DNA of 62,566 nucleotides from assembly GCA_021294835.1 (NCBI GenBank), contig JAJTDF010000008.1, positions 1 to 62,566 on the forward strand, in the 5' to 3' direction. Below, piece by piece: positions 37,515 through 45,519 of the stretch. The stretch is from Planctomycetaceae bacterium. GTDB taxonomy: Bacteria; Planctomycetota; Phycisphaerae; Phycisphaerales; UBA1924. The position numbers and the translations under genes were made by a program. A model generated the notes under the pieces. It was not told the DNA's origin. It saw only the letters and a list, made by a program, of their open reading frames with translations, and did not search any database. Within the stretch, counting starts at the first letter, position 1. Each line of letters starts with the position of its first letter.

Positions 37515-37755
37515 GGGCGATGGACCTTTCTTGGTTTCACAGGCCGCCGGACGGATGGTCGCCGGAGGCGTGAACGGGTGCGAGCGAGGGCGAACACCGG
37601 ATGCGTCCGGTGAGCGGAACCCGCAGCGGGCGAGCGTGCAGATGGGGCACGGCGGCTGCGGGGCCCGATGGTAACGGCTTGGCCTGAGCCCCGCCACCGA
37701 CCCGGGCCGGCCGACGGAGCCGCATGCCCCGAGCGACCACCGCCCGGGTGGGCCA

Positions 37756-37786
37756 AGAAAAAAGGGCGGCCGGGAAGGGCCGCCCC
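37756..37786 (-). terminator. intrinsic terminator of the prepilin-like gene
   Basis: On the minus strand an 8-bp GC stem (GGGCGGCC/GGCCGCCC, 37764-37771 with 37778-37785), loop of six, then TTTTTT. It lies 30 bases past the stop codon at 37815. Confidence 0.85.
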
Positions 37787-37814
37787 GAGGGCTGGCGGGA
37801 TCAGAGCGAGTCGC

Positions 37815-38798
37815 TCAGTCGATGGTCTGCAGACGGTTGCTGCGGGTGCGATCGATGAGGTTCACGCTCTGGTTGTTTGTCGACTCGGTGTTGAAGAAGG
37901 TGCTCTGGATGTCGCCCTTGAGCTGCTCGGCGTGCCCGTCGGTGAACACGAAGGCGGCACCCTCGGTGCCGTGGTTGTCCCACGGCTGATAGAAGCCGGG
38001 GCGGATGTTTGAGCCGGCGGGGCGGTCGCGGCTGTCAAAGTACCAGGCCCGGGTGCTGACGTCGGGGCCGTTGGTCTCGTCGCCCCAGAGCGGGGCGGGC
38101 TTGACGATGTTGGCCTCGTCGGTCTTGAAGCCGGCGATGTAGAGGTACGAGATGTTGTAGCTCACCACGTCGCTGGGCTTGCCAGGAACCTGTGGCGTTT
38201 GCGGCGATGCGTTTGGGAAGCCGGGGTAGCCCGGCGAGCTCGGCGATGTGGTCGGTCCGTAATAGCCGTCAGCGCGGTCGGCTGGGCACACCAGCACACC
38301 GAAGCCATCCAAGTACCCCTCCATCACCGGCTTGGTGATTCGCTGGTTGGGGGCCGGATAGCTGATCGCCTGGTCCTCGCTTGCGCCAGCGGCCCAACCG
38401 GGCGGCCGGCCCTCGGGCCGCTGGAAGAGGCTGAACATGCCCGCGACGCCTCCGTAGATGTACTGCTGATCGAGGAATCTGGAGGCAACGTTCGGGTTGT
38501 TGAACGCGGCCCGGGCCGCATCGTTGAACGGCAGGAGGGGGTACCAGGAACGCTGGTCGTTGCTGTACGCCGTCAGGGCGAGGCCCATCTGGCGGACGTT
38601 GCTCAGGCAGGCCGTGAAACGGGCCGCCTGGCGGGCCTTGCCCAGCGCCGGGAGCAGGATGCCCACCAGCAGGGCGATGATGGCGATGACCACCAAGAGT
38701 TCGATCAGGGTGAACCCTCGGGGACCGAACGCACCGATTCGGCCAAAGACGGAACGGCCTCGCCCAGAGCGGGCACACGTGTTTGCAGGGGTGGTCAT
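37815..38798 (-). CDS. type II secretion/prepilin-like protein of the planctomycete kind, 327 aa
   Basis: The start is ATG 38798 (GAGG about nine bases upstream). After a basic leader, the class III prepilin signal [20 protein letters not shown] is cut between G and F by a prepilin peptidase, leaving the Glu at position 5. The remainder is the large C-terminal beta domain of planctomycete prepilin-like proteins, with a closing [16 protein letters not shown]. It would be an inner-membrane/periplasmic pseudopilin-type protein. It is monocistronic, with its own terminator, and its upstream region has a promoter next to a LacI-type palindrome. Confidence 0.85.
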   Translation of the reverse strand: MTTPANTCARSGRGRSVFGRIGAFGPRGFTLIELLVVIAIIALLVGILLPALGKARQAARFTACLSNVRQMGLALTAYSNDQRSWYPLLPFNDAARAAFNNPNVASRFLDQQYIYGGVAGMFSLFQRPEGRPPGWAAGASEDQAISYPAPNQRITKPVMEGYLDGFGVLVCPADRADGYYGPTTSPSSPGYPGFPNASPQTPQVPGKPSDVVSYNISYLYIAGFKTDEANIVKPAPLWGDETNGPDVSTRAWYFDSRDRPAGSNIRPGFYQPWDNHGTEGAAFVFTDGHAEQLKGDIQSTFFNTESTNNQSVNLIDRTRSNRLQTID

Positions 38799-38890
38799 GT
38801 CAGGCTGCCTCAAACGGTGGTTGGGGAACACAGGCCATCACGAAGGGCTGGGCACCGGGGAGACCCCAAGAGCAAGCGACCTTCATGTCC

Positions 38891-38920
38891 ATAGTATCGA
38901 GAAGTGGCGGATCGATGCAA
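38891..38920 (-). promoter_or_regulatory. candidate promoter of the prepilin-like gene
   Basis: Read on the minus strand, TTGCAT (38920-38915) and TACTAT (38896-38891) are separated by 18 bases, about 93 bases ahead of the start codon. The LacI-type palindrome ends only three bases upstream of the -35. Confidence 0.5.
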
Positions 38921-38923
38921 CAG

Positions 38924-38937
38924 TGAAAGCGTTTACA
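38924..38937 (-). promoter_or_regulatory. LacI-family operator-like palindrome 1
   Basis: The minus-strand sequence TGTAAACGCTTTCA is an imperfect palindrome centred on CG. It fits the cre/LacI-type consensus (TGWAANCGNTNWCA) in the other orientation. It abuts the -35 of the prepilin-like gene. Confidence 0.55.
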
Positions 38938-39136
38938 TCTCCGCAGTGTCACAGATTGCGCCCGATTGGGTGGGGATGTTGCCCCATGCTTCGTCGGCAT
39001 ATGCCACAGCTGCCGCATGACGCTTCTCGGATACTGGTAGCCGAGAGAAGGATTCGAGGTTGGACCCGCGGCAGTTGCACCCGTCATGAGCAGCGGGAGC
39101 TGGCTCTGCCCGCTCGGGCAAGGAAATGTACGGCCG

Positions 39137-39150
39137 CGAAACCGCTTACA
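39137..39150 (-). promoter_or_regulatory. LacI-family operator-like palindrome 2
   Basis: The minus-strand sequence TGTAAGCGGTTTCG shares the TGTAARCG half-site with palindrome 1 and is 213 bases away. It lies 287 bases before the dockerin gene start. Confidence 0.5.
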
Positions 39151-39437
39151 CCAAAAGGTTCTCGGAACATGGCCATACTCGCGAAATTTGAGATGCCCAG
39201 GTGTGCCATTGAAGAGGATGTTGTAAACTAATCAGGCGTTGTCGCCCGCTGCGAGCCTCGGCAGTGGTTCCGGCCAAGTTCACGGGCGGTCACTTCTTGT
39301 GAGTGCAAGTGGCTTGGTGTGTGAGTCTGTTGGCCGGTGATCGGCTCGGGCTTTCCCGGGTCCATCGTGATGAACCTCGGCTGCGGCGCGACGTATCTGG
39401 CATCGGGTTTTTCCATCCACCCTTGAGGGAGTTTGAG

Positions 39438-41618
39438 ATGAAGACTGGTCTGTTCTCTGTTTCTGCCGCCACACTGATCGCGGCCAGCGGCCTGGCGCTG
39501 GCGGCGGCTCCGACGATCAACGGAGCCAAGAGCGAGGCCGACGCCTATGGCGACGCGCTGTGGGTCAACAGCACGCCAACGTTCCGCGACAACACGCCGG
39601 TGTTTTCGGTGGGCAACCCCGAGACCGTGGCTACGGGCATCGAAATCGCCATCCCGCTGTCGGCGATTTCGTTCACCGGATCAACCCTGCGGGTGGCCGC
39701 GTTCATCAGCAGCGGCGATCAGACGAACATCTCCAACCAGGTGCTGGCCTCGATCCCGCTGAACACGGGCAATCTGGGCTCGCCCACCACGCTTGATTTC
39801 ACGACCATCACGGGCAACCAGTTCGTGAGCATGGCGGCCAACCCGGTGGCGACCGGGCCGACGATCGACGGCACTCGCGACTCGGCCTATGGCGCCGTGC
39901 TGCCCACCTCCGCCCGCGTGCAGAGGAACTACACCGGATACGGTGATGCGACCCACGGGCTGCGGGCCGGCAAGTTCGACGGCACTCTGCCGGGCGACAA
40001 CGGGTCGGAACTGGACGCGGTGTACGCGGTACGTGACAGCCAGAACCTGTACATCTTTTTCGCCGGCAACCTCGAGGCGAACAACAACCGCCTGAACATC
40101 TTCATCGATTCGGTGACCGGCGCCGGCCAGAATCAGCTCACCGCCCTGCCAGTGGACATCCAGAACCTCAACGGCCTGAAGTTCGACACCGGCTTCGACC
40201 CCGATCATGCCTTCGTGGTGAACACCGGGTTCCTGACCGCCAACGATCAGGGCTCGATCTTCGTGGACTACTGCTCGCTGCCGACCGGCGGCGGCGGCAC
40301 GTTCCAGTACCTCGGCACGACGGGCTACGACGCGCTGGGCGTGCTGTCCGGCGGCACCCCGCTGGTTCCCGCCAACCCCCCCGCTGCCGAGGACAACGTG
40401 CGGGTGAGCATCAACAACTCCAACGTCCAAGGTGTGGTCGGCAGCCCCGTCAGCCCGACGGGCAACCGCGACTCCTCGCGTGGCTCGGAGCTCAACGCGG
40501 TGTACGGCCGGGTCGAGGGCGGCAAGCTCTTCCTCATGCTCACCGGCAACGTGCAGGACAACTTCACGAAGCTCAATGTCTTCCTGGATGTCCGCAGCGG
40601 CGGCCAGAACCGCATCCGCGGCGCCTCGATCCCCGGCGTGTACCGGGGCAACCCCGGCATCGACTTCAACCGGTTTATCCGCTTCGGCTCCTCGGTTGAC
40701 GCGGTGAGCGCCAACCCGACCGATCCCGCCGACGGCCTCCGCTTCGACGCGGACTTTGCCGCCGACTACTGGGTCATGATGACCAACGGTGGCGGCGTGC
40801 CGGTGCAGGTCTTCACCAACGCACTGTTCCTGCGGACCGCGGGCCGGCTGGAAGACTTCAACTTTGCCTCGGCGGACTTCACCGCCTTCAGCGGCGGCGC
40901 CAAGAACGATCCGGCCAACGACCCGATCACCTTCAGCGGCCCCGAGCCGACGCTGCCGATCGGCCCCAACGGCGACGGCAACATGGAGATCCAGCGGGCC
41001 CCGCGCACGCCCAGCCTGCAGATCGACCAGAACAACCCGTTCCCGCCCTACTCCGGCCTGACCTTCCCGGTCGGCCTGATCAAGACGGCGATCGACAACT
41101 CCAACATCGCCGGCGTGACCACCACGACCGCGACCGAGGCCGCCGCCCTCGCGGTGAACACGGGCATGGAGCTCGAGATCGACCTGACCGAGGCCGGCTG
41201 GGACGGCGAGAGCCCGATCAAGGTCGTCGCCTTCATCGCGGGCGACAACTACGACGTGATCTTCAACCAGGGCGTCGGCTTCCCGTCCAACTCGCCGGCG
41301 GCCGGCTACACCAACCCCCGCCTGGTGGACTTCGCTGACGCGACGGCCTTCCCTGGCCTGCAGTACGTGACCGTGCCGGTGAGCACCGGCCCGACCGGCT
41401 GCAACGTCGCCGACATCACCGGCATCGGCGGCCCGCCCGCCGGCCCGGACGGCCTGCTGACCGGCGACGACTTCAACGCCTTCATCGGCGCCTTCGCCGC
41501 CAGCGACAACCTGGCCGACATCACCGGCATCGGCGGCCCGCCCGCCGGTCCGGACGGCCTGATCACCGGCGACGACTTCAACTCGTTCATCGCCGCGTTC
41601 GCCGCCGGCTGCCCGTAA
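39438..41618 (+). CDS. secreted GC-type dockerin protein with internal repeats, 726 aa
   Basis: The start is ATG 39438, preceded by GGGAG seven to eight bases upstream and followed by a signal peptide (TGLFSVSAATLIAASGLALAAA). Two halves are related: GSELDAVYAVRDSQNLYIFFAGN...RLNIFIDS (about 195-235) and GSELNAVYGRVEGGKLFLMLTGN...KLNVFLDV (about 350-390). This indicates an internal duplication of a beta-sandwich unit. The C-terminus is two dockerin repeats (GLLTGDDFNAFIGAFAASD and GLITGDDFNSFIAAFAAGCP). It is probably surface-attached; no catalytic residues were recognised. It has its own terminator. Confidence 0.8.
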   Translation: MKTGLFSVSAATLIAASGLALAAAPTINGAKSEADAYGDALWVNSTPTFRDNTPVFSVGNPETVATGIEIAIPLSAISFTGSTLRVAAFISSGDQTNISNQVLASIPLNTGNLGSPTTLDFTTITGNQFVSMAANPVATGPTIDGTRDSAYGAVLPTSARVQRNYTGYGDATHGLRAGKFDGTLPGDNGSELDAVYAVRDSQNLYIFFAGNLEANNNRLNIFIDSVTGAGQNQLTALPVDIQNLNGLKFDTGFDPDHAFVVNTGFLTANDQGSIFVDYCSLPTGGGGTFQYLGTTGYDALGVLSGGTPLVPANPPAAEDNVRVSINNSNVQGVVGSPVSPTGNRDSSRGSELNAVYGRVEGGKLFLMLTGNVQDNFTKLNVFLDVRSGGQNRIRGASIPGVYRGNPGIDFNRFIRFGSSVDAVSANPTDPADGLRFDADFAADYWVMMTNGGGVPVQVFTNALFLRTAGRLEDFNFASADFTAFSGGAKNDPANDPITFSGPEPTLPIGPNGDGNMEIQRAPRTPSLQIDQNNPFPPYSGLTFPVGLIKTAIDNSNIAGVTTTTATEAAALAVNTGMELEIDLTEAGWDGESPIKVVAFIAGDNYDVIFNQGVGFPSNSPAAGYTNPRLVDFADATAFPGLQYVTVPVSTGPTGCNVADITGIGGPPAGPDGLLTGDDFNAFIGAFAASDNLADITGIGGPPAGPDGLITGDDFNSFIAAFAAGCP

Positions 41619-41660
41619 GGCCGTCAAGGCCTGACCGAAGCCCGTTATACCAATCTCCAA

Positions 41661-41685
41661 CCCCCGGCCCGTGCCGGGGGTTTTT
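41661..41685 (+). terminator. intrinsic terminator of the 726-aa dockerin gene
   Basis: Stem CCCCCGGC (41661-41668), loop CCGT, stem GCCGGGGG (41673-41680), then TTTTT. Confidence 0.9.
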
Positions 41686-41729
41686 CGTTGGGCTGGTCGG
41701 CGGATTGACAAACAGCGGCCGTGCGGGGC

Positions 41730-42821
41730 TCAACCGCCCGCCAGGCCAAGCAGCCGCCGCGCGGTCTGCCGGACCAGCGGATGCTCGGCGGCATTCCAGG
41801 CGCAGTCCTCAACGGCCTGTCGCAGCCGGACCTCGCCGGTGGAGACGAACCGGCTCCACAGGGCCACCAGGGCATTGCGCTTGAACAGTTCCAACTTGAC
41901 GCGCTTCATCGGGGAGGTACGTAGGGCAATCCGCCTGGCGGTTTCGTCCCACAAGAGCACCTCCAGCAGATCAAAGCCGTCGAACCGCGGGTCGTGGTTC
42001 ACACCGGGCGAGGAGGCCGGGTGGTCGGCCCCGCGGGCGGAGTTGTGCGGGCAGACCTCCTGGCATACATCGCAACCGACCAGCCACTGGTCCATCTGCG
42101 GGGCAAAGCCGGCGGTCTCCACGCCCCGGTGCTCAATGGTCAGGTAGCTGATGCATCGGCGGGCGTCGATGCGGTAGGGCTCCAGCGCCTTGGTGGGGCA
42201 GGCGTCGATGCACCGTGTGCATGTGCCGCAATGGTCAGCCTCGGCGGCGTCAGGCCCGCCCAGATCCAGCGTGGTGAGCATGGCCCCAAGCAGCAGCCAA
42301 CTGCCGTGCACCGGGTGGATCAGCAGGGTGTGCTTGCCGATCCAGCCCAGCCCGGCGGCGACGGCCAGTTCGCGCTCATTAACCGGCGCCGAGTCCACGC
42401 ACGAACGGAACTCGTGCCCGGGATGTCGCAGCCGCATCTCGTCGGCGATGACATGCATGCGTCGCTTCATCGCCCGGTGGTAATCGCGACCCCAGGCATA
42501 GCGGGCGACTCGTCCGCGGAGGGCGCCGGACCGGGGCAGATCAACATGGCCTCGCGGCGCGTAACGGTCGGCGACCACCAGCACGCTGACGCAGCCCGGC
42601 AGCACGCGGGCGGCGTCCAGCCGCTCGGCCAGTGTGGTGGCCAAGTACGCCATGTCGCCATGCCGGCCTTCAGCGAGCCAACGGCGGAAGAACTCGGCCC
42701 GGGCCGAGGGCCGCACCGGCCCAACCCCGGCGAGTGCGAAGCCCAGTTGGCCGGCCCGCGCGACCATCCAGCGTCCAGCGTCGGTCTGCCCGGCGGAATG
42801 GCTGGCGGATGCGTTCATCAT
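41730..42821 (-). CDS. queG: epoxyqueuosine reductase QueG
   Basis: Catalyses the last step of queuosine biosynthesis in tRNA, reducing epoxyqueuosine using cobalamin and [4Fe-4S] clusters. The start is ATG 42821 (363 aa). Both ferredoxin-type motifs are visible: CGTCTRCIDACPTKAL and, further on, CDVCQEVCPHN. The family sequences YAWGRDYH, FRSCVDSAPVNERELAVAAGLGWIGKHTLLI and GSWLLLGAMLT are present. The C-terminal part holds HEAT-like helices (FKRNALVALW). Sixty-two bases separate it from the isomerase-like gene upstream. Confidence 0.95.
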   Translation of the reverse strand: MMNASASHSAGQTDAGRWMVARAGQLGFALAGVGPVRPSARAEFFRRWLAEGRHGDMAYLATTLAERLDAARVLPGCVSVLVVADRYAPRGHVDLPRSGALRGRVARYAWGRDYHRAMKRRMHVIADEMRLRHPGHEFRSCVDSAPVNERELAVAAGLGWIGKHTLLIHPVHGSWLLLGAMLTTLDLGGPDAAEADHCGTCTRCIDACPTKALEPYRIDARRCISYLTIEHRGVETAGFAPQMDQWLVGCDVCQEVCPHNSARGADHPASSPGVNHDPRFDGFDLLEVLLWDETARRIALRTSPMKRVKLELFKRNALVALWSRFVSTGEVRLRQAVEDCAWNAAEHPLVRQTARRLLGLAGG

Positions 42822-42883
42822 CACGCCGATGGCCGACCGCTGCACATGGCGGCACACCGGACATACCGGCGGTAACGGCGAGT

Positions 42884-43756
42884 TCAGCGGGTGGCGGGAA
42901 GCGGACGCGGAACCGGACGACGACCGCCGGCCTGAGCGATCCACGAGAACATCTGCTTGCAGGCGGCGGGCAGCACCTGATCGGCCGGAGGAAGATCAGC
43001 GAACCACGCAGCGTCGTATTCAAAGATCAACGGCACCCGCTGGCCGGTGGCGGCCAGCGTGAGAGCGGCCTGCTCAACGGGCGCCTGGCCCTCGCCCAGC
43101 CGGACCGGCCTGCCGTCGCGGGTGTCTTTGATGCGGACGGCCATCAGGCGGTCGCCGACGACGTTCATCCCGGCCTCCGGCGACTCGCCGGCGGCGGCCG
43201 CCACCGCGACGTTCAGACACACGCCCAGCAGCGGCGTCTGTGCCCGGTCGAGAATGTCCATCAGCAGCGCAGCTGTCGAAAACGAACCGCCGTTCTCGAT
43301 CATGACGCGAACACCGGTGCGGTCGGCGTGGTCCACGGCACGGAGCACGCGTTCGGCGATCATGGCGACGGCCTGCTTGCGCGACTTGCCCCCTCGAATC
43401 TCAAACGGAAAGACACGAACGAGCGGGCACTCGACGGCGGCGGCAAGGTCGATCGCCTGCTTGGTCAACCGCACTCCCGCCTCCACATCTCCGAACACAT
43501 TACCGATCACCGGCGGATCGACGATGTGGTCGAAGATGGCGCTGGTGGCGACAGAGCAGATCGAGACGCCGGCGTCACGAAACAGCCCCAGGGTCTTCTG
43601 GTTGCCAGTGAGCATCGGCTCACAGGCAAAGCGGCGGGAGGCCTCGCCAAAGGAACGCAATTCCACTGCGGGGAAGCCATACGCCGCGGCCCGATCGGCC
43701 ACCTGTTCAAGGGTCCACTTGGGGCAAGCCACCGTACTGAACGCCGGGATCATCAT
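42884..43756 (-). CDS. sugar phosphate isomerase/epimerase (AP endonuclease 2 TIM-barrel family)
   Basis: The start is ATG 43756 with AGGA spaced six bases (290 aa). The opening ACPKWTLEQVADRAAAYGFPAVELR is the first strand/helix of the xylose-isomerase-like TIM barrel. Later conserved acidic positions are RVMIENGGSFST (metal Glu), GVCLNVAVA where family members have Asp-x-x-Asn/His, RIKDTRDG, and IFEYD near the end. Enzymes of this family isomerise or epimerise sugars or inositols; the substrate is unknown here. Sited between QueG and the ParA pair, on the same strand. Confidence 0.75.
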   Translation of the reverse strand: MMIPAFSTVACPKWTLEQVADRAAAYGFPAVELRSFGEASRRFACEPMLTGNQKTLGLFRDAGVSICSVATSAIFDHIVDPPVIGNVFGDVEAGVRLTKQAIDLAAAVECPLVRVFPFEIRGGKSRKQAVAMIAERVLRAVDHADRTGVRVMIENGGSFSTAALLMDILDRAQTPLLGVCLNVAVAAAAGESPEAGMNVVGDRLMAVRIKDTRDGRPVRLGEGQAPVEQAALTLAATGQRVPLIFEYDAAWFADLPPADQVLPAACKQMFSWIAQAGGRRPVPRPLPATR

Positions 43757-43884
43757 GCCCCATCCTAAGGCGTGAGGACACGGCACGTCAGGGGTCGGCA
43801 GCGGCCCCCAGGGCGGACTGCATCGACACGGCCGGGCGGGCGGGGCGTGAGGCAGGGGCAGGTGCCGTCGAGGCCGCCGGACGG

Positions 43885-45519
43885 TCAGTTCAGCGGGGCA
43901 GCGACATGGGTCGCCCCAGCGGGGACGGCCAGCAGGGCGTGGATCTTCAGTTCGCTTTCAAGCAAGGCCCGCCAGCGGGCAGGTTCGGCGGTCAGCAGGT
44001 GCATCACCGGTCGCTGCTCGGCGGCCAGGCGGCAGCCCGCCAGACGCTCCAGCAACGACCGCTGGGCCCAGGCCCAGCCGGCGGCGGCGAGCAGGCCGGC
44101 GGCAGGATCGTGCGCGGGGGCGTTGGCGGCGAAGCCGGGAACGCTGCCATCGGTGATCAGCACGTGGAGCGTGCCAGCGGAGTCCGTCGCCAGCACCGCT
44201 GCGGGTACGGCCGGGCAGGTGATGTCGATGCCCCGCAGGCCCAAGGCACGCTCCAAGCCGCCGGAACCTGGCGACGGCGGCGAGGGGGCACCCGACGGGG
44301 GCACCGCGACGGTGTGCGACGGGGAAGCGAGCCGCTGCATCGGCTTGGCTTCTACTTCAGCGGCCGGCGAATGGTGGGATGCGGCGTACACCTCGACAGC
44401 GGAACGGCCCGATCGCGGGGACTCAGGGGGGGCAATGGGTGGCGGGACGGCGGGGCTGCCGGCCTCCTGCGTGTGCGATGGCGACGAGGATGGCGCGGAC
44501 CGACAGCCCTCGGCCTCGGCAAGCAGAGCCATCACGTGATCAGAGGTCGCATGCCCGGGCACGTTGAAGCAGCCGCTCCCCAGCGTCTGCACTGGCCGGC
44601 TGCCGGAAAGGCTCAGCAGCAGGCGATCGGCCGGCTCGGAGAGCGGACCGTCATAGAGCACATGGCCGTCAAGCCCACCGCCAGCGCGGCCGAGCCGGCC
44701 ACCGTCCACCAGCGGCTCGCGCAGCAACGGCCGGACCGACTCGCTGAGACGCGAGAGTGCAGCAGCGGCGGCGGCGTCGTCTCCGCCCACGGTGACCAGC
44801 CGCACACGGCGGAGCCCCCGCCCGACGGGCGCCTCCGGCGTGCTCAGCCCGCCACCAAGGGTGGCGGCCAGGCCCTTGATGGCCCGGTAGGCCGCGACGG
44901 TGGAGGCTTCATCGACCCCTGTCAGCACGGCGACGGAGGCGTTGGCGGCGACCGCCTCCCCCACTGCGTCCGGGTCCAGAACGTTGGTGGCCAGTGCCGC
45001 CTCACCAGCCGGCGCCCCGGAAATGACCACGAGCCCGGCTTCGGCCAGACCTGCAGCAACCGCATCGGTCGGCGAACCGGCGAGCGAAACCCGCTCCGAG
45101 CCGGGGCCGTGGAGTTCCACACGCAGCCAGTCGCCGCTGATTCGGACCGCGAGTACGGGCACGCGTAACTGCTCCGCCCGCCGGCGGACGTACTGGGTCA
45201 CCCAGGCGGCGGCCATCGTGGGCACATGCCCGATCACAACCAACTCGCGGGGTACGGGCCCGCCCATGGTCATCAAGGGCGCCGGGCGGGCCGCGGGGGC
45301 ATCGTCGGAGGCATTTGACGCCTTTGCTCCGACGACGGGCGACGGAGATGAAGCCGGCGGGTTGGGCTGGCCCGAGAGGAACAAGTCCGCGACAGCGTCG
45401 AACTGCGCGTCGAGTTCGCCCTGGGGAAGCGGGTCGGGGGCACGCCATGCGGGCGCGCCTCGCCAAGGCGACGATTCGTCGCGATGCCCGCGTCCGCCCT
45501 GGTCTTGTGCTTGGTCCAT
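43885..45519 (-). CDS. ParA/MinD-like protein without Walker A, partner of the ParA-CBM48 gene
   Basis: The start ATG 45519 overlaps the preceding stop by one base (TGATG), so translation is probably coupled. The N-terminal 85 residues are Pro/Ala-rich. Residues of about 90-300 follow the MinD/FlhG core pattern: ELVVIGHVPTMAAAWVTQYV at the first strand, AGLVVISGAPAGEAA, then ASVAVLTGVDEASTVAAYRAIKGLA and RVRLVTVGG, as in MinD. However, the GKT phosphate loop is missing, so ATP hydrolysis is not expected. The second half is low-complexity followed by an Ala-rich C-terminal domain of unknown kind. It is probably a degenerate ParA acting with its neighbour. Confidence 0.5.
   Translation of the reverse strand: MDQAQDQGGRGHRDESSPWRGAPAWRAPDPLPQGELDAQFDAVADLFLSGQPNPPASSPSPVVGAKASNASDDAPAARPAPLMTMGGPVPRELVVIGHVPTMAAAWVTQYVRRRAEQLRVPVLAVRISGDWLRVELHGPGSERVSLAGSPTDAVAAGLAEAGLVVISGAPAGEAALATNVLDPDAVGEAVAANASVAVLTGVDEASTVAAYRAIKGLAATLGGGLSTPEAPVGRGLRRVRLVTVGGDDAAAAAALSRLSESVRPLLREPLVDGGRLGRAGGGLDGHVLYDGPLSEPADRLLLSLSGSRPVQTLGSGCFNVPGHATSDHVMALLAEAEGCRSAPSSSPSHTQEAGSPAVPPPIAPPESPRSGRSAVEVYAASHHSPAAEVEAKPMQRLASPSHTVAVPPSGAPSPPSPGSGGLERALGLRGIDITCPAVPAAVLATDSAGTLHVLITDGSVPGFAANAPAHDPAAGLLAAAGWAWAQRSLLERLAGCRLAAEQRPVMHLLTAEPARWRALLESELKIHALLAVPAGATHVAAPLN

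Larger units (their letters stand above)
38799..39437. other. 639-base divergent regulatory region
   Basis: No gene is evident. The region separates the leftward prepilin-like gene from the rightward dockerin gene and holds a minus-strand promoter and two LacI-type operator-like palindromes. Base composition is less GC-rich than in the flanking genes. Confidence 0.6.

Noticed and set aside
39681..41711. 676-codon open frame on the minus strand
   Set aside because: Shadow of the 726-aa dockerin gene, low complexity, no ribosome-binding site seen; the opposite strand has signal peptide and terminator.
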